Positions 35,030 to 44,367 of a stretch of DNA of 64,000 bases are shown in pieces. This stretch comes from Lacinutrix mariniflava. GTDB lineage: Bacteria; Bacteroidota; Bacteroidia; Flavobacteriales; Flavobacteriaceae. A program made the translations under genes and the position numbers. The stretch spans positions 1-64,000 of the forward strand of contig NZ_LIQG01000022.1 of assembly GCF_001418015.1 (NCBI RefSeq). Direction: 5' to 3'. Position 1 is the stretch's first letter. Each line of letters opens with the position of its first letter. The notes beneath the pieces are model-generated. The model saw only the letters and a program-made list of their open reading frames with translations. It had not been told where the DNA came from and did not search any database.

Positions 35030-35795
35030 AGTAACTAAATGCCTTTATAAGTCTTGAACCATACCAAGAGAACATTTCTCCATCTACAAACATTGTTTTA
35101 ATATGAGTAGATGTGTTAACAATTTCTAAAGCATGCTCTTCTTTAAACGGATAAGGTTCGCTAGATAATAACACTATTTCTGGACCGTCCTCTAAACGCA
35201 ATTTATTCAATTCAATTTCAGGATAACGTTCTAGATTACTATAGATATTTTCAAATTTATTTAATGCTAATAAATGATTTATAAACGTGCCATTTCCTGC
35301 CACCATCCAAGGATTTCGCCATATAAAGTAAGCCGCTTTTATAGTGGGTTTGTCTTTTATAAATGATTTAAAATCTTTTAAACTAAAGTTGATTTTATCT
35401 GAAATTGCTTGAGCTTCTTTTTGCTTGTTGAAGATTTCTCCATATTGGATAATGACTTCTATACAATCTACTATTGTAAAGATATCTGACACGTGAGTTG
35501 TACAGATAGCTTCACAAGCTTCTACTATATCTTTAGTGTTCTCTTCTTTATTGCAGAGAATTATATCTGGATTTAACGCCTTAATTTTATCTATATTAAT
35601 TTGCTTGGTGCCTCCAACTACTTGTTTTGTGCTTTTATAATGAATTGGGTGTATGCAGAATTTAGTGATACCAACTACAGAATCTTCTAAACCCAAGTCA
35701 TGGAGTAATTCTGTTTGAGAAGGCACTAACGAGACAATACGTTTTGGAGTTGATTCTAGCTCTATAAGTCTTCCTATTTGGTCTTTATGTTTCAT
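35004..35795 (-). CDS. BtuF-like helical-backbone metal receptor without signal peptide
   Basis: A 263-residue protein of the periplasmic-binding-protein class III fold (BtuF/FhuD type). RIVSLVPSQTELLHDLGLEDSVVGIT and LNPDIILCNKEENTKDIV are typical, followed by the long connecting helix and AAYFIWRNPWMVAGNGTFI. It begins MKHKDQIGRLIELE with no signal peptide or lipobox, so it should stay in the cytoplasm. That is odd for a transport receptor; it may bind cobalamin or another metal chelate inside the cell. No transporter genes are adjacent. Confidence 0.85.
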   Translation of the reverse strand: MKHKDQIGRLIELESTPKRIVSLVPSQTELLHDLGLEDSVVGITKFCIHPIHYKSTKQVVGGTKQINIDKIKALNPDIILCNKEENTKDIVEACEAICTTHVSDIFTIVDCIEVIIQYGEIFNKQKEAQAISDKINFSLKDFKSFIKDKPTIKAAYFIWRNPWMVAGNGTFINHLLALNKFENIYSNLERYPEIELNKLRLEDGPEIVLLSSEPYPFKEEHALEIVNTSTHIKTMFVDGEMFSWYGSRLIKAFSYFKSLRQSL

Positions 35796-35802
35796 CTATA
35801 AG

Positions 35803-35831
35803 GTTGCTTCGCTTTGCTCGCAATGACAAAG
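35803..35831. repeat. copy 2 of a short intergenic repeat
   Basis: GTTGCTTCGCTTTGCTCGCA followed by ATGACAAAG, just upstream of the BtuF-like gene. It shares GCTTCG...CAATGAC with the other two copies. Confidence 0.45.
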
Positions 35832-35898
35832 ATAAAAAAACCTTTGTAGCTATAGCAAACTACAATGGTTTATAAAAAAGAACTGACTAAAACTATTT

Positions 35899-38715
35899 TT
35901 ATTTTTTTATAATCTTCTCTACTTTCACTCCTGTTTCGCTTTGTATTTTAATAAAATACACTCCACTTGCTCTACTAGACAAGTCTAGCTTCACTTCTTG
36001 ACTTGAGTTTAATTTTGTTTGCAAAACTCGACCTGACACATCGAATAACGATACTGATTTTATATTATCTTTAGCTGAGATTAGTACTACATCTCTTACT
36101 GGATTTGGATAGATTGACACTGTTTCATCAACATCAAACTCTGTAGTACTCAATACAGCATAGGTTGTATTGGCATTATTTGTTTCTATTGGGAAATTAT
36201 AATCGAAAAATATTTCTGCATTTTTAGTTACGGTATCGCCTATTTGTACAGCTTCTTGAGATTGTACTTTTAATAAAATATTTCCATGCCCTCCAGAAGA
36301 CAAGTAAATAGATTCGAATATAATTTCTACTTTATTTCCCGTTTGTTTTACATAAACATCATGAGAACTACTCATTACACGCAATGTTGAAACATCGAAC
36401 ATTGTTGGATCTATTTCTGTGGCTACAACAATATTTTGTGCAGGAAAATTACCTGTGTTTTCGAAATTAATTATATAGTGTAAATACTCTCCTATTTCTG
36501 TTGGATCTACTATATCTCCTTCTAAGCAAGTTATATCGTTTGGGTCGTAACTTCCAACTACTATTTGTTTATAACCAAAAGTATTATCACCTGGTATTTC
36601 GTCTCCTGTTATTGGATTAATTTGTACTGAAAAAAGCAACTCATCATCAATATTAATTGCTGGTATTTCTTGTGGACTATTTACGTTTAATGTTACGTAA
36701 ATACTTCTGCTTTCAAAAGGTAATAAATCTATATAATTCCAGCTTAGTAATCCTGTGGTTTCTGTTAATGGTGCTTCTGTTGCGCTTATATAATCTAAAA
36801 CAGTCTCATCATAATTAAAAACAAAATCTCCAGATAGCGTTTGGTTACCTTTGTTTTTGTAGGTAATAATGTATTCTGCATCAAAACCTGGTCGTGCAGG
36901 AATGGTTGGAGCCATTACAATTTCTACGTCGTTATGTACTCCATTTGCTGTAATGCAAAAGTCCTGTGTTGTAATGTTGTTGTATGTGTCAGGAAAGTTT
37001 ACTGTTGCATCTATTGGTGTTGCATTAAAGAATGTTGGGTTTTCAAATTCTGGCGTTATTATAAAATCTCCACCTTCTGTGTAGAAGCTATATTCTCCTA
37101 TATCATTCGTAAAAGTAGCTCCTGTATTTGAGCCATCGTTAATATTTAGTTTTAAATTTGGAAACACCAAATTGCTAGCATTACAACCGTTGGTGTCAAT
37201 GTCAAAAGTTGCTATTCCATTTATTGTATTAAAATCTCCTCCAGGCATAAAGGAGCAATACGTATTTACATGAGCAGGTAATAAATCTGCTTGAATTAAT
37301 TGATTATATGATAATATCTCAGATTCGTCAGCACAAATAAATTGTAAACTAATTAAACCTGAAGGAGTAAAAGTGTAAACATCATTTACACCATTTTTTG
37401 AATTAACAGTTTCTAATGCTTGATTTCCTACAAAAAAACTCAATATTAAACTTGAATTTAGGCTAAAATCTAAATTCAAAATATTGTTATAAGAACAATC
37501 TACAAACTTTAATAAAGGCAAACTGGAAGGATCAAATAAAATAATAGAATTTTGAGAAACATTCAAATATTGCAAATTACTAAATGCTTCTAATCCTTCT
37601 AAAGAATTAATATTCAAATTATCTAATACTAAACCTGTTATTAATAAAGCTTCTGATTCTTGAATTTCTCCGTCATTATTAAGATCAACACCTGTTGCCG
37701 AAAAAGTAGGAGTCCCTCCAAAAGTAGAAGTAAAAATACTATACTCCCCATATGTATAATCAAAATTTTCCGTAGTAGAGATGCTACTATTATTTAGTAA
37801 TTCCGCTTTAAAATTAACATCAGGAATATTTACTATCCCATCACTAGGGCTGCAAAAAAAGAGATCTATATTATTTTCATCTATTATATATGTATCTGTT
37901 ACTTGCATCACCGGAGTGCCATTTGGTTTTACACCATTAATAGCAACAGTATTAGTAATAATCCCAGTAGTTACATCATCTTGAGTTACCGTATAATTAG
38001 GACCTGTAAATATCCATTGTTCCGATGTACTTAATAAATTATCGTTGTTAGTATCTCCTCCTGTAAAGTTGCAAATTCCAGTTATATCTCCTCCTAATAA
38101 ATCATCTGTAATTGAAATATTGTTGATTGACAAATTACCAATATTAGTTACAGTAAAGCTATATGTAACTTCATTCCCAACACTTAAACACGTACCTCCA
38201 TTTGCATTAATTGCCGACTTAACAACAGTAAAACTAGCATCGCTACACAAAGTTACATCACTATTGCCCTCAGCATCAACTACATATATATCTATTCCTT
38301 GCACTGCCGTTGTGTTATCAGGCTCTAAACCATCTACTGTTACACTATTAACAATGGCACCATTATCAAGATCTCCTGAATTTACTATATAATTAGGCGC
38401 TGTATAGACCCATGTTTCAGAAGTATCTAATAATGCATCGTTATTAAGATCACCTGTATATGGTAATGAAGCAGTAATATCACCTCCTAACAAATCACTA
38501 GTAACAGTTATTGAATTAATTACTTGCGTACCCACATTAGTAACTGTAATCGTATAAGTGATTTCATCTCCAACACCAACACACATACTACTAGAAGATA
38601 CTGATTCCACAACATTAATAGCACCTCCTGTATAATTATTAATGGTGTCTGAATTGATAATATTAGGACTAAAAAAAGCTATTATACTACTTAGTAAAAA
38701 AATATATGTTCTCAT
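35899..38715 (-). CDS. large T9SS-exported protein with DUF11-type repeats
   Basis: A 938-residue secreted protein with a signal peptide over residues 1-22. Two tandem repeats of about 120 residues follow (31-150 and 160-285), each with GDEITYTITVTNVGTQVINS- and LLGGDIT-like segments of the DUF11/DUF7507 type. Leucine-rich-like turns lie near 355-430 (LEGLEAFSNLQYLNVSQNS). Next is a carboxypeptidase-regulatory-like domain, then a DUF7619-type domain starting at GSYDPNDITCLEGDIV. The type IX sorting domain closes it (SIYPNPVRDVVLIS to VEKIIKK). It is probably surface-attached or released, and may act in adhesion. Confidence 0.9.
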   Translation of the reverse strand: MRTYIFLLSSIIAFFSPNIINSDTINNYTGGAINVVESVSSSSMCVGVGDEITYTITVTNVGTQVINSITVTSDLLGGDITASLPYTGDLNNDALLDTSETWVYTAPNYIVNSGDLDNGAIVNSVTVDGLEPDNTTAVQGIDIYVVDAEGNSDVTLCSDASFTVVKSAINANGGTCLSVGNEVTYSFTVTNIGNLSINNISITDDLLGGDITGICNFTGGDTNNDNLLSTSEQWIFTGPNYTVTQDDVTTGIITNTVAINGVKPNGTPVMQVTDTYIIDENNIDLFFCSPSDGIVNIPDVNFKAELLNNSSISTTENFDYTYGEYSIFTSTFGGTPTFSATGVDLNNDGEIQESEALLITGLVLDNLNINSLEGLEAFSNLQYLNVSQNSIILFDPSSLPLLKFVDCSYNNILNLDFSLNSSLILSFFVGNQALETVNSKNGVNDVYTFTPSGLISLQFICADESEILSYNQLIQADLLPAHVNTYCSFMPGGDFNTINGIATFDIDTNGCNASNLVFPNLKLNINDGSNTGATFTNDIGEYSFYTEGGDFIITPEFENPTFFNATPIDATVNFPDTYNNITTQDFCITANGVHNDVEIVMAPTIPARPGFDAEYIITYKNKGNQTLSGDFVFNYDETVLDYISATEAPLTETTGLLSWNYIDLLPFESRSIYVTLNVNSPQEIPAINIDDELLFSVQINPITGDEIPGDNTFGYKQIVVGSYDPNDITCLEGDIVDPTEIGEYLHYIINFENTGNFPAQNIVVATEIDPTMFDVSTLRVMSSSHDVYVKQTGNKVEIIFESIYLSSGGHGNILLKVQSQEAVQIGDTVTKNAEIFFDYNFPIETNNANTTYAVLSTTEFDVDETVSIYPNPVRDVVLISAKDNIKSVSLFDVSGRVLQTKLNSSQEVKLDLSSRASGVYFIKIQSETGVKVEKIIKK

Positions 38716-38803
38716 GGTTAATTAGTTTTATTTTTTTTAGCAAATTAGTATTCAATGGTTTTGACTTAGAATTCGATTTTTAAATATATTAATCCATTTT
38801 ATC

Positions 38804-38850
38804 AGATTGCTTCGTATGCTCGATTACAATCGAAGCTCCTTGCAATGACG
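38804..38850. repeat. copy 3 of a short intergenic repeat
   Basis: GATTGCTTCG, then an insert with CGATTACAATCG (itself palindromic), then CTTGCAATGACG. It lies between pyrF and the T9SS protein gene and runs up to the pyrF stop. Confidence 0.45.
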
Positions 38851-39666
38851 TTAGTTATTTAAGACAACTTCCATTTGTTGCTGTAAATCTTTTGCTTTAG
38901 TTGCAGCTGCTTGCGCAAAATCTTTTTCTGTTGAAGCATAAATAATTCCTCTTGAAGAATTTATTAATAAACCTACATTTTCACTCATTCCATATTTACA
39001 GACATCTTGCAAGTTTCCGCCTTGTGCTCCAACACCAGGAACTAATAAAAAGTTATTTGGAATTATTTTTCTAATATCTGCAAAATACTCTGCTTTTGTT
39101 GCCCCAACTACATACATCAAATTTTCAGAGTTTTTCCAACTTTTAGAAGTCTCTAAAACCTGCTTATATAACTCTTTACCTTCGACTGTTTTTGTTTGAA
39201 AATCGAAAGCACCTTCGTTAGACGTTAACGCCAACATAATAGTGTGCTTGTTTTTAAAGGCAAGAAAAGGCTCTACTGAGTCTTTTCCCATATATGGTGC
39301 TACTGTAACACTATCGAATGCTAAGTCTTCTAGAAAAGCTTTAGCATACATTGTACTTGTATTACCAATGTCTCCACGTTTTGCATCTGCAATAGTAAAA
39401 ATCTCTGGATGGTTAGTATTTAAATACTTAATTGTTTTTTCTAATGCTTGCCAACCTTTAATACCATAAGCTTCGTAGAATGCTGTGTTTGGTTTATAAG
39501 CTACACATAAATGATGCGTTGCATCTATTATTGCTTTATTGAATTCGAAAATAGGATCTTCTAATTCTAATAAATGTTTTGGTATTTTATTTAAATCGAC
39601 ATCTAACCCAATACATAGGAAAGAGTTCTTTTTTTTAATTTGTACTGTAAGTTCTTGTGTTGTCAT
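38851..39666 (-). CDS. pyrF: orotidine 5'-phosphate decarboxylase
   Basis: A 271-residue enzyme giving UMP from OMP, the last step of pyrimidine synthesis. It belongs to the longer type 2 group, with [14 protein letters not shown] at the start, the catalytic [10 protein letters not shown] near residue 98 and VVGAT...VPGVGAQGG in the phosphate-binding part. It lies 92 bases after prfA on the same strand but has its own TAAATTTG box behind the prfA terminator. Confidence 0.95.
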   Translation of the reverse strand: MTTQELTVQIKKKNSFLCIGLDVDLNKIPKHLLELEDPIFEFNKAIIDATHHLCVAYKPNTAFYEAYGIKGWQALEKTIKYLNTNHPEIFTIADAKRGDIGNTSTMYAKAFLEDLAFDSVTVAPYMGKDSVEPFLAFKNKHTIMLALTSNEGAFDFQTKTVEGKELYKQVLETSKSWKNSENLMYVVGATKAEYFADIRKIIPNNFLLVPGVGAQGGNLQDVCKYGMSENVGLLINSSRGIIYASTEKDFAQAAATKAKDLQQQMEVVLNN

Positions 39667-39714
39667 GCTCTAAAATTATGGATTCTGCATAGTGCGCAGA
39701 AGGACAAATATTTT

Positions 39715-39722
39715 CAAATTTA
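39715..39722 (-). promoter_or_regulatory. -7 box of pyrF (TAAATTTG)
   Basis: Minus-strand TAnnTTTG match just after the prfA terminator, 49 bases before the pyrF ATG. Confidence 0.45.
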
Positions 39723-39729
39723 AAAAATA

Positions 39730-39755
39730 AAAAAGCCTCTAAAAAAGAGGCTTAA
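39730..39755 (-). terminator. terminator of prfA
   Basis: Arms AAGCCTC and GAGGCTT with a T-rich run on the minus strand, a few bases after the prfA stop. Confidence 0.8.
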
Positions 39756-39758
39756 AAT

Positions 39759-40835
39759 TTATAATATATCGCTATTGGCCTTTAACTTTTCAGTATTGTC
39801 AGCCAACATTAATTCATCTAATATTTTTTGAATATCTCCATTTACAATGTTCTGTAAATCGTATAGTGTTAATCCTATTCTATGATCCGTTACACGACCT
39901 TGAGAATAGTTATAAGTTCTAATTTTAGCACTTCTGTCTCCAGAGGTTACCATTGTTCCTCTTAAAGCTGCATCTTCTTCGTTCTTTTTAGCTAATTCTA
40001 AATCGTATAAACGCGAACGTAATACTTTAAAGGCTTTTTCTTTATTTTTATGCTGCGATTTTTGATCTTGACACTGTGCCACTAATCCTGTTGGAATATG
40101 CGTTAAACGTACTGCTGAATAGGTTGTGTTTACAGATTGCCCTCCTGGACCTGAAGAACAAAAGAAATCTACTCTTACATCTTTTGCTTCTACAACTACA
40201 TCAAACTCTTCGGCTTCTGGAAAAACCATTACTGTTGCTGCACTTGTATGTACACGACCTTGAGTCTCTGTTTGTGGTACACGTTGCACACGGTGTACAC
40301 CTGCTTCAAATTTTAAAGTTCCGTAAACATCCTCTCCAGAAACTTCAAATTGAATTTCTTTAAAACCACCATTTGTACCTTCACTATAATCTACAGTATC
40401 GACTTTCCATCCTCTACCTTCACAGTACCTACTGTACATTCTAAATAAATCTCCTGCAAAAATACTTGCTTCGTCTCCACCTGCTCCTGCGCGTAATTCT
40501 ACAACTGCATTCTTAGCATCTTGAGGATCTTTAGGTATTAAGAGTACTTTTATTTCTTCTTCTAATAAAGGAATTTCTGTTTTAGCTTCGTCGTATTGCA
40601 TTTTAGCCATGTCTACCATTTCGGCATCACTACCATCTGCAATTATTTCTTCAGCTTCAGCTAAATTATTTGTCTGCTCTATATATAACTCACGTTTATC
40701 CATTAATAAACGTAAACTTTTGTATTCTCTAGTTAACTCAACATAAGTTTTTTGATCTGAAATAATATCTGGCTGAATGATTAAATCACTCACCTCATCA
40801 AAACGTTGTTTTACTATTTGTAATTTATCTAACAT
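39759..40835 (-). CDS. prfA: peptide chain release factor 1
   Basis: A 358-residue class I release factor. The catalytic GGQ is in [13 protein letters not shown] near residue 225. The codon-recognition site has PQT in [18 protein letters not shown], the P-x-T form of RF1 (UAA/UAG) as opposed to the SPF of RF2. I start at MLDKLQIVK; the ATG eight codons earlier (40859) lies inside a TATTTTTG box, so it would not be transcribed. Confidence 0.96.
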   Translation of the reverse strand: MLDKLQIVKQRFDEVSDLIIQPDIISDQKTYVELTREYKSLRLLMDKRELYIEQTNNLAEAEEIIADGSDAEMVDMAKMQYDEAKTEIPLLEEEIKVLLIPKDPQDAKNAVVELRAGAGGDEASIFAGDLFRMYSRYCEGRGWKVDTVDYSEGTNGGFKEIQFEVSGEDVYGTLKFEAGVHRVQRVPQTETQGRVHTSAATVMVFPEAEEFDVVVEAKDVRVDFFCSSGPGGQSVNTTYSAVRLTHIPTGLVAQCQDQKSQHKNKEKAFKVLRSRLYDLELAKKNEEDAALRGTMVTSGDRSAKIRTYNYSQGRVTDHRIGLTLYDLQNIVNGDIQKILDELMLADNTEKLKANSDIL

Positions 40836-40856
40836 AAATGTTTTTGCGTTATTTAG

Positions 40857-40864
40857 CAAAAATA
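40857..40864 (-). promoter_or_regulatory. -7 box of prfA (TATTTTTG)
   Basis: Minus-strand TAnnTTTG match. It overlaps the upstream alternative ATG of prfA and so helps fix the start at 40835. Confidence 0.5.
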
Positions 40865-40874
40865 CGATAAATAA

Positions 40875-41588
40875 TCAATAATAATAAACCGTTTTTGATA
40901 CTGAATTTTGTTCTCTTTTCTTGATTTCTAACATTACGTAGTTTACCCAAGTTAAAAAGGCTGAAATTGAAAAAAACCGTTCTAAATAATATAACGATTT
41001 TACCTCTAGAAAATAACCACAAAACATTGCTATATCACCAAAAGCGAAACAAAATGTTGCAAACAAAAACAACGTTGAACGCAAGTGAAATCTATTAAAA
41101 TTATAATTTGCAGAACAAACGCACATTATAATCATTACGATGCTTGGAAACATAAAAAAAACTCTATCAACTAAACCAAATCTTGAAACATCTACAGAAG
41201 ACACTAGCAAATAAATTAAATACACGTTTAACAATGCGATGATTGAAAAAATTAAAATCATGGCATAATTCTTAGTTTTAATCGTGATCTTTTTTATCAC
41301 TAAACTGCATAATAGACCAAATATAATTGCCCGAATTACTATTGCTATTTTTGTTACTATTGGTTCTTCTACAAAAAATGTAAGCATATCGAAAACAACA
41401 AACAAAAGCATAATAATTGTCGCTCTTTTATGCTTATAGCAACCTATATAAAAGTAAGCAAGTGTAAAAATTATTGATGTAATTATTGTATGAATTACAT
41501 AAACATCGAATGACATCTCTAAGACAGTGTAAATACCAGTTAAAAATAGAATAACTGCTATAGAATATAATAGCTTTTGATAATACAA
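40875..41588 (-). CDS. YhhN-like membrane protein
   Basis: A 237-residue protein with about eight predicted membrane helices and short loops. GLVDRVFFMFPSIVMI, FGDIAMFCGYF and FLTWVNYVMLE recall the YhhN family, which includes lysoplasmalogenases. The key acidic residues of that family appear in FVVFDML and FCFAFGDIA, but I am not certain of the alignment. It is 15 bases past the prfA promoter region on the same strand, probably transcribed separately. Confidence 0.6.
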   Translation of the reverse strand: MYYQKLLYSIAVILFLTGIYTVLEMSFDVYVIHTIITSIIFTLAYFYIGCYKHKRATIIMLLFVVFDMLTFFVEEPIVTKIAIVIRAIIFGLLCSLVIKKITIKTKNYAMILIFSIIALLNVYLIYLLVSSVDVSRFGLVDRVFFMFPSIVMIIMCVCSANYNFNRFHLRSTLFLFATFCFAFGDIAMFCGYFLEVKSLYYLERFFSISAFLTWVNYVMLEIKKREQNSVSKTVYYY

Positions 41589-41721
41589 GATTAAATAGGT
41601 TATGATTTAGGCTTGTGAAGATAGTAATAATAATTATTTCCTACAGCAAGGCCATCCTCACATTTACAAATGTTAATTAACGTTTAAAATAATTCGCTAC
41701 AGTTTGCGTTATAAATAAACT

Positions 41722-42012
41722 ATGTTAAACCAATTTCGCGCTATACTATTTTACTATAAATCTATTGCCTTATGGTCCTTTGCTGCTACTATTCTTATAA
41801 CTATTTATAGTCCAGAAATAGTTAGTGCTTTATTGACCAAATTATTTTTAATGGTTTTATTTTTGTTAATGATTAATGATAGGAGTATGCGAAGAAAATT
41901 AAAATTTTATAAGATGGCAGGAACATCTAACTTGAAGCTTGTTTTTATGTTATACATTATAGATTGCTTTTTTACTTGTAGTTTTCTATTATTAATACAA
42001 GGCTTTATTTAA
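41722..42012 (+). CDS. small membrane protein of unknown function
   Basis: A 96-residue protein with three hydrophobic stretches: residues 16-33, 36-50 and 73-93. A basic segment lies between the last two (DRSMRRKLKFYKMAG). I do not recognise a family. The ATG at 41722 is the only good start. It stands alone between a YhhN-like gene and the DUF3078 gene, both on the other strand. Confidence 0.6.
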   Translation: MLNQFRAILFYYKSIALWSFAATILITIYSPEIVSALLTKLFLMVLFLLMINDRSMRRKLKFYKMAGTSNLKLVFMLYIIDCFFTCSFLLLIQGFI

Positions 42013-42127
42013 AAAGAGAAAAACATAAATCCTAAAAAAAATATAAAGCACGTTCTAAATAGAAAAAAGAATACAATCTATACGAATATCATACAAAAAC
42101 GCTTTAATCTATAAAATGGATATATAG

Positions 42128-43069
42128 TTATAAATCCATAGTAACACCTACTCCTAGAATTTGTTTCCACTGTAATCTAGCACCTCTATCCACAAACACA
42201 TCTACAACAGTAGTTTCTTGCTGCGTTTTTATATCATTATCATACCTAATATGGGATCCTAAAGTTGCCTTTACATAATCGTTAACCTTAAAGTCGAGCA
42301 CAACTTCCCAATCAACATCAATGTTGCCAAAACTATTAAGATAATCTGTATATAAACTAAATTGATTTCTAAGGTATATATTTTCAAACACTTCTGCTTC
42401 AAAGGCATTTGTAATTAAAACACCCATTTCTGTTCTAGCATTTTCTCCCTTTTTTATTCTATTTTGAAACTCATCGTATTCTGCTGCTTGAACACCAAAA
42501 GAGCCTGCATCTGCCAAATCTTGATCTAAAACAAACGTTCCCTTAAAGGTTAAAGGAGAGAGGTAAAAAGATAATTTTTCAAGATTTTTACCATACTCAA
42601 CGCCTCCTCCGATAAATAAATATCCTGGAGCCATAAAACGCGAAATTGGATTATCTCTATTTGGATATGTATAACCGTTAGAATATTGTGTTTTAAAATT
42701 AAATCTCCCTGAATAATACCAATTGGTTAAAGTATCTTTTCTATAACCTATAGTCGAAATTAATTCTAATTCGTCTTCTGTTTTCCTTAACCTTTGACTT
42801 TCCTGTTTATTAACACCATAGCGCGTTCTAACCGAGCTTTTCCAAATAAGGTTTTCTCTTTTATATCTTAAACTTGATACCAATTTCAAAAGAGCAGAAA
42901 CAGAATTACTTCCACCTGCATTCCAATTAACAAAAGTAACCTCATTGATATCTAAACCTGCTGTACTTTTCTGAACCCACTTTACAGTATCTAAAACCTT
43001 GACAACAGAGTCTTGAGCTTTTACAAATTGGAACGAGAGAATAACTAAAACTATTAAACAAAATCTCAT
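42128..43069 (-). CDS. DUF3078 outer-membrane-type protein
   Basis: A 313-residue protein with a signal peptide cleaved after FVKAQ (residue 18). DUF3078 is recognised by INEVTFVNWNAGGSNSVSALL and the many alternating strands that follow (GRFNFKTQYSNGYTYPN), ending in ILGVGVTMDL. It is probably an outer-membrane beta-barrel. It follows purM by 28 bases on the same strand and may be cotranscribed, although the functions do not obviously connect. Confidence 0.88.
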   Translation of the reverse strand: MRFCLIVLVILSFQFVKAQDSVVKVLDTVKWVQKSTAGLDINEVTFVNWNAGGSNSVSALLKLVSSLRYKRENLIWKSSVRTRYGVNKQESQRLRKTEDELELISTIGYRKDTLTNWYYSGRFNFKTQYSNGYTYPNRDNPISRFMAPGYLFIGGGVEYGKNLEKLSFYLSPLTFKGTFVLDQDLADAGSFGVQAAEYDEFQNRIKKGENARTEMGVLITNAFEAEVFENIYLRNQFSLYTDYLNSFGNIDVDWEVVLDFKVNDYVKATLGSHIRYDNDIKTQQETTVVDVFVDRGARLQWKQILGVGVTMDL

Positions 43070-43097
43070 TTTATACTACTTTAAAAATTAAAAAACA

Positions 43098-44276
43098 TTA
43101 GTAAATAAACGTGCCAAATTCACTATTTATTGTAAGTTTTTTATCTTCCGAAGTTTCCACTCGACCAACAACCTGAGCATTAACATTATATGATTTAGAA
43201 ATTAAAATAATCTCTTCTGCAATTTCTGGAGAAACATAAAGTTCCATTCTGTGTCCACAGTTAAATACTTGATACATTTCTTTCCAATCTGTTTTAGACT
43301 GTTCTTGTATTAATTTGAATAAAGGCGGAATTGGAAATAAATTATCTTTTACAATATGTAAATTGTCTATAAAATGAAGAATTTTTGTTTGTGCTCCACC
43401 AGAACAATGTACCATTCCGTGTAGCGTCTCAGAATTAAATTTTGATAAAATTTCTTTTATAATTGGAGCATACGTTCTTGTTGGGGACAAGACTAATTTG
43501 CCTGCATCTATTGGACTGTTTTCTACTTTATCTGTTAATTTAACCTGTCCAGAATACACAAGATCCTCTGGAACTGCTGCATCAAAACTTTCTGGATATT
43601 TTTTTGCTAGGTAGTTATCAAACACATCATGTCGTGCGGAAGTTAAGCCATTACTTCCCATACCTCCATTATACTCTTTCTCGTAAGTGGCCTGACCAAA
43701 ACTCTCTAAACCAACTATTACGTCTCCAGCTTTTATGTTTGCATTATCGACAACATCACTACGTTTCATTCTAGCAGTAACTGTAGAATCTACAATTATT
43801 GTACGTACTAAATCTCCAACATCTGCAGTTTCGCCTCCAGTAGAATGTATAGTTACTCCAAAGGTTTTTAAATCTTGAATAAGCTCTTCGGTTCCATTAA
43901 TAATTGCAGATAATACTTCTCCTGTAATTAAATTTTTATTTCTACCTATAGTTGATGACAGCATAATATTATCTGTAGCACCAACACAAAGTAAATCGTC
44001 GATATTCATTATTAGAGCATCTTGAGCGATACCTTTCCATACTGAAACATCTCCAGTTTCTTTCCAATACATATATGCTAAAGCACTTTTTGTTCCTGCT
44101 CCATCTGCATGCATGATTAAGCAATAATCATCGTCTCCTGTAAGGTAATCTGGTACAATTTTACAGAATGCCTTTGGGAACAAGCCTTTATCTATGTTTT
44201 TTATTGCATTGTGCACATCTTCTTTTGATGCTGAAACACCTCTTTGACTGTAACGTTTACTTATTTCCGAGCTCAT
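43098..44276 (-). CDS. purM: phosphoribosylformylglycinamidine cyclo-ligase (AIR synthase), Bacteroidota type
   Basis: A 392-residue PurM-like protein that closes the imidazole ring in purine synthesis. It is longer and more divergent than E. coli PurM (345 residues). Motifs include MHADGAGTKSALAYMYWKETG, IHSTGGETADVGDLVRTI and FNCGHRMELYV. The start MSSEISKRYSQRGVSASKED is chosen because a TATCTTTG box lies over the longer frame that begins at 44321. No other pur genes adjoin. Confidence 0.9.
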   Translation of the reverse strand: MSSEISKRYSQRGVSASKEDVHNAIKNIDKGLFPKAFCKIVPDYLTGDDDYCLIMHADGAGTKSALAYMYWKETGDVSVWKGIAQDALIMNIDDLLCVGATDNIMLSSTIGRNKNLITGEVLSAIINGTEELIQDLKTFGVTIHSTGGETADVGDLVRTIIVDSTVTARMKRSDVVDNANIKAGDVIVGLESFGQATYEKEYNGGMGSNGLTSARHDVFDNYLAKKYPESFDAAVPEDLVYSGQVKLTDKVENSPIDAGKLVLSPTRTYAPIIKEILSKFNSETLHGMVHCSGGAQTKILHFIDNLHIVKDNLFPIPPLFKLIQEQSKTDWKEMYQVFNCGHRMELYVSPEIAEEIILISKSYNVNAQVVGRVETSEDKKLTINSEFGTFIY

Positions 44277-44293
44277 AGTTATGTATTGAAAAG

Positions 44294-44301
44294 CAAAGAT
44301 A
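44294..44301 (-). promoter_or_regulatory. -7 box of purM (TATCTTTG)
   Basis: Minus-strand TAnnTTTG match 18 bases before the chosen purM ATG and inside the rejected 15-codon extension. Confidence 0.5.
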
Positions 44302-44311
44302 GTTGTAAATA

Positions 44312-44340
44312 AAAAGCACACAAATTATTTGTGTGCTTCT
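44312..44340 (-). terminator. terminator of the curli operon
   Basis: Arms AAGCACACAAA and TTTGTGTGCTT around TTA, with a U-run on the minus strand, 28 bases after the last curli-operon gene. Confidence 0.8.
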
Positions 44341-44367
44341 TATAATAAAGTTTTTAAATATTATAAT

